From the NCBI GenBank assembly GCA_934462885.1, contig CAKSJC010000078.1, forward strand, positions 1-7,237: 7,237 nt of DNA, written 5' to 3'. A program made the translations under genes and the position numbers. The notes beneath the pieces are model-generated. The model worked only from the letters and a program-made list of their open reading frames with translations. It was not told the origin of the DNA and searched no databases. This DNA comes from an uncultured Eubacteriales bacterium. GTDB lineage: Bacteria; Bacillota; Clostridia; Oscillospirales; CAG-272. Positions 5,497 to 7,237 of the stretch are shown here, one piece after another (within the stretch, counting starts at the first letter, position 1; the number at the start of each line of letters is the position of its first letter).

Positions 5497-5506
5497 GTAA
5501 CAGTAT
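5492..5506. promoter_or_regulatory. Operator-like dyad 2 on the plus-strand promoter
   Basis: ATACTGT and ACAGTAT are perfect 7-bp inverted halves around one A. It shares the ATACTG...CAGTAT core with dyad 1, centre-to-centre 58 bp. The 7-1-7 geometry fits a dimeric repressor; no regulator gene is in the window and I cannot name the family. Confidence 0.6.
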
Positions 5507-5785
5507 TACTTTCTGAACGTTATCGTCTGCTGCTTGACAATGAATGCCTGATACAGAAAGCTTTGCCGCGTGAATGAGACCGACATAAATTGAGAAGTAC
5601 ATGAGCGCTTCTCAAAGAAAACGGAAATTTGCTGAGAGGATTGTATATGTTTCTATATTATCCGGGATGTTCAAGATTTATTTATATTTAAATGATATAA
5701 TTTTAAGGCATTGCAGTTAGAAATCGCAGTTAAACAGTTTTTATGATTTATATGAAACTTTATTATCAGAAAACGGAGAATCGGA
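5507..5785. other. Long leader / intergenic stretch before the ABC operon
   Basis: This stretch lies between dyad 2 and the ABC ATPase. It contains an 8-bp hairpin, TTGAGAAG (5590-5597) with CTTCTCAA (5608-5615), without a U-run, and an AT-rich region with an extended -10 (5693-5701). A possible 39-codon ORF from the ATG at 5601 has its ribosome-site-like GAGAAG only 3 nt away and inside the hairpin, so I do not call it. No RNA gene is recognised. Confidence 0.5.
5693..5701 (+). promoter_or_regulatory. Extended -10 element, candidate ABC operon promoter
   Basis: TGATATAAT matches an extended -10 exactly. The -35 region is poor: AAGATT at the 17-bp spacing. Transcription from here would give a UTR of about 78 nt to the ABC ATPase. 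Confidence 0.45.
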
Positions 5786-6727
5786 ATGGGAATGATAGAG
5801 ATTACCGGACTTACCAAAAATTACGGTACTAAGTTTGCTATCGATGATATAAGCTTTACGATCGATAAGGGGGAGATAGTAGGCTTCCTCGGTCCGAACG
5901 GCGCGGGAAAGTCAACGACAATGAACATCCTTACGGGATATCTCTCGTCGACGTCGGGAGATGCTAAGATCGGCGGGATAGATATACTTGAAAATCCCTC
6001 GGAAGCGAAAAAGCTTATCGGTTTTTTGCCGGAACAGCCGCCTCTTTACGTTGACATGACTGTAAACGAGTACTTGAATTTTGTATATGAACTTAAAGAG
6101 TGTAAATTAAACCGCCAAAAACATCTTGAAGAAATACGCCGCGTTACAAAGATAGACGACGTTCGGGACAGACTGATAAAAAATCTTTCGAAGGGATATC
6201 GTCAGAGAGTAGGCATCGCGCAGACGCTTGTCGGGAATCCGCCTGTTATTATATTCGACGAGCCGACCGTCGGACTTGACCCTAAGCAGATAATCGAGAT
6301 CAGAAACTTAATAAGAAATTTAGGAAAAACGCATACGGTTATTTTGTCGACGCATATCCTTTCGGAAGTGCAGTCGGTGTGCGACCGTATCATAATAATA
6401 AATGAAGGAAAGATTATCGCTGACGAAAAAACGGAGAATATCACCTCCGCTATTGAAGATAACAGACGTTACAGCGTAAAGATAAGCGGTCCTGTGCGCG
6501 ACGTGCAGAACGCGCTGAAAAAGATAACGGGAGTTGTTATGGTTGAGCTTACCGGAGAGAGGGAGCTTGACAGTTACGTTTACATGATCGAATCAGAACG
6601 CGGAGTTGACATACGCAAACCTCTTTTCTACGCGATGAGCGAGAAAGGCTGGCCGATCCTCGGGCTTGAAGCTGTCGGAATGAATCTCGAAGAAGTGTTC
6701 GTGAAGATAACTGACCGCGCGAAGTAA
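5786..6727 (+). CDS. ABC transporter ATP-binding protein (GldA/CcmA-like exporter ATPase)
   Basis: This 313-residue cytosolic ATPase is complete. It has Walker A GPNGAGKST (36-44), the Q-loop in LPEQPPLY (81-88), a family-type signature LSKGYRQRVG (134-143), Walker B VIIFDEP (154-160), the D-loop GLD (163-165) and the switch His190 in STHIL. The C-terminal extension (about 225-313) ends in NLEEVFVKITD, typical of ABC-2 export ATPases. The LSKGYRQRVG signature and ABC-2 partner resemble the GldA branch (gliding-type or Gldg/DUF4350 operons), which is widespread in non-gliding Firmicutes where the substrate is unknown. GGAG lies 7 nt before the ATG at 5786; a second ATG 6 nt on is less well placed. 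The permease follows after 163 bp. Confidence 0.93.
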   Translation: MGMIEITGLTKNYGTKFAIDDISFTIDKGEIVGFLGPNGAGKSTTMNILTGYLSSTSGDAKIGGIDILENPSEAKKLIGFLPEQPPLYVDMTVNEYLNFVYELKECKLNRQKHLEEIRRVTKIDDVRDRLIKNLSKGYRQRVGIAQTLVGNPPVIIFDEPTVGLDPKQIIEIRNLIRNLGKTHTVILSTHILSEVQSVCDRIIIINEGKIIADEKTENITSAIEDNRRYSVKISGPVRDVQNALKKITGVVMVELTGERELDSYVYMIESERGVDIRKPLFYAMSEKGWPILGLEAVGMNLEEVFVKITDRAK

Positions 6728-6797
6728 AGGCGTTTGTTTTGACGGTATATGCGCGAACCGTAAAGAATGCCGCTCTGAGCAAAACGGCGCGGGTTTT

Positions 6798-6811
6798 TCT
6801 ATAAGACGAAA
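6798..6811 (+). repeat. 14-bp direct repeat, copy 1
   Basis: TCTATAAGACGAAA occurs here and again, exactly, at 6864-6877, with start points 66 bp apart, in the gap between the ATPase and permease genes. Copy 1 is followed by AGATGAG and a 6-codon ORF only. Confidence 0.8.
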
Positions 6812-6863
6812 AGATGAGTTTCTTGCGTTATTAAAACGGAAACATTCATAAATAAAAAAAGTC

Positions 6864-6877
6864 TCTATAAGACGAAA
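6864..6877 (+). repeat. 14-bp direct repeat, copy 2
   Basis: Exact second copy of TCTATAAGACGAAA. It ends 1 nt before the CGGAG ribosome site of the permease gene, so the repeat lies at its translation start region. Confidence 0.8.
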
Positions 6878-6890
6878 GCGGAGAAAAATT

Positions 6891-7237
6891 ATGCTTGCAA
6901 TTTATAAAAAAGAAATGCGCACATATTTTACGACTCCTCTCGGATACGTGTTTATCGCGGTATTCTTGGCGGTGTCGGGATTTATGTTTGCCTTCAGCAC
7001 CCTTCAAATGCAGACTTCCGACGTATCCGGATACTTCGGACTTATGATATTCGGATATATAGTTATAGTTCCTCTTCTTACTATGCGCAGTTTTGCCGAG
7101 GAGAGACGTACTAAAACAGAACAGCTTATTTTAACTTCTCCCGTTTCAATCACGTCTATGGTAATGGCAAAGTTTTTTGCCGCATTTACCATGTTCGCCG
7201 GAAGCGTGATCGTAAGCTGTCTCTACTACCTGCCTCT
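6891..7237 (+). CDS. ABC-2 type permease, GldF-like (partial, 3' end outside the window)
   Basis: The first 115 codons of an ABC-2 membrane subunit are present and the reading frame is open to the window edge. The N-terminus KKEMRTYFTTPLGYVF, two membrane segments (about 17-37 and 50-67), and the cytosolic coupling segment MRSFAEERRTKTEQLILTSP (68-87), followed by a helix starting near 93, are characteristic of permeases that pair with GldA-like ATPases. The start has CGGAG 7 nt upstream. It should form the export pore driven by the preceding ATPase. In related operons a GldG/DUF4350-type auxiliary protein often follows, which cannot be seen here. Confidence 0.9.
   Translation, partial: MLAIYKKEMRTYFTTPLGYVFIAVFLAVSGFMFAFSTLQMQTSDVSGYFGLMIFGYIVIVPLLTMRSFAEERRTKTEQLILTSPVSITSMVMAKFFAAFTMFAGSVIVSCLYYLP

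Noticed and set aside
5534..5562. Second TTGACA on the plus strand at 5534-5539
   Set aside because: No acceptable -10 lies 16-18 bp downstream.
5416..5578. 54-codon open frame on the plus strand, protein-like near its end (ERYRLLLDNECLIQKALPRE)
   Set aside because: It has no ATG, GTG or TTG start, and it overlaps the mgtE promoter, both dyads and the plus-strand promoter. It may be a gene remnant, but a chance open frame of this length is not rare.
5387..5602. 71-codon minus-strand ORF upstream of mgtE
   Set aside because: It runs across the perfect mgtE promoter and both dyads and resembles no family.
5601..5720. 39-codon plus-strand ORF starting MSASQRKRKFAER
   Set aside because: The only ribosome-site-like sequence is 3 nt from the ATG and within a hairpin. 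No family resemblance is seen and the composition is AT-driven.
6771..6800. Hairpin plus T-run (GCCG...CGGC, then TTTTT) between the ABC ATPase and permease
   Set aside because: The stem is only 4 bp with a 12-nt loop, too weak to call an attenuator.
1..7237. CRISPR array, insertion sequence or prophage
   Set aside because: No regularly spaced repeats, transposase motifs, terminal inverted repeats with target duplications or phage structural genes were seen.

Overview
The window looks like chromosomal DNA from a low-to-mid GC Firmicute, probably an anaerobic Clostridia lineage (Oscillospirales-like). The basis is strong AGGAGG-type ribosome sites, consensus SigA promoters with extended -10 elements, a tRNA-Arg(ACG) without an encoded CCA, and the protein families present. 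The genus cannot be fixed from this stretch.

Layout, left to right. (1) A bidirectional terminator (81-115), then a monocistronic FRG-domain gene (+) with its own promoter. (2) A convergent minus-strand gene for a small COG2426/PF06695 membrane protein. A very stable GC-rich hairpin (1668-1707) separates it from the next gene. (3) A minus-strand gene for a membrane-anchored parvulin-type peptidyl-prolyl isomerase, with a near-consensus promoter and a structured 5' UTR. (4) A 24-bp perfect dyad between that promoter and a divergent promoter driving tRNA-Arg(ACG), which ends in a textbook terminator. (5) mgtE (minus), a Mg2+ channel/transporter with its own terminator. It is driven by a perfect-consensus promoter through a leader of about 200 nt. 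(6) A 366-bp gap between the mgtE promoter and the ABC operon, with two matching 15-bp operator-like dyads, one of them on top of an otherwise unassigned plus-strand promoter. (7) A plus-strand ABC exporter operon of the GldA/GldF type: a complete ATPase, a 163-bp gap holding a 14-bp direct repeat, and the first 115 codons of the permease, cut by the window edge.

The most interesting part is the mgtE leader (about 5195-5395). It is not recognisable as an M-box riboswitch. It holds a 28-codon upstream ORF with a good ribosome site and an Asp/Asn/Pro-rich start (MDADNNPRN). A perfect 10-bp hairpin has the uORF stop codon at its top. A second, near-perfect 10-bp stem buries the mgtE Shine-Dalgarno sequence. 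This looks like translation-coupled control of a Mg2+ transporter, formally similar to the mgtL leader of Salmonella mgtA but unrelated in sequence. That mechanism is inference; the elements themselves can be read directly.

The remaining genes are ordinary housekeeping or envelope functions (protein folding outside the membrane, Mg2+ homeostasis, export) that do not form one pathway. The FRG gene is the only one with an accessory, possibly defence-related, character.
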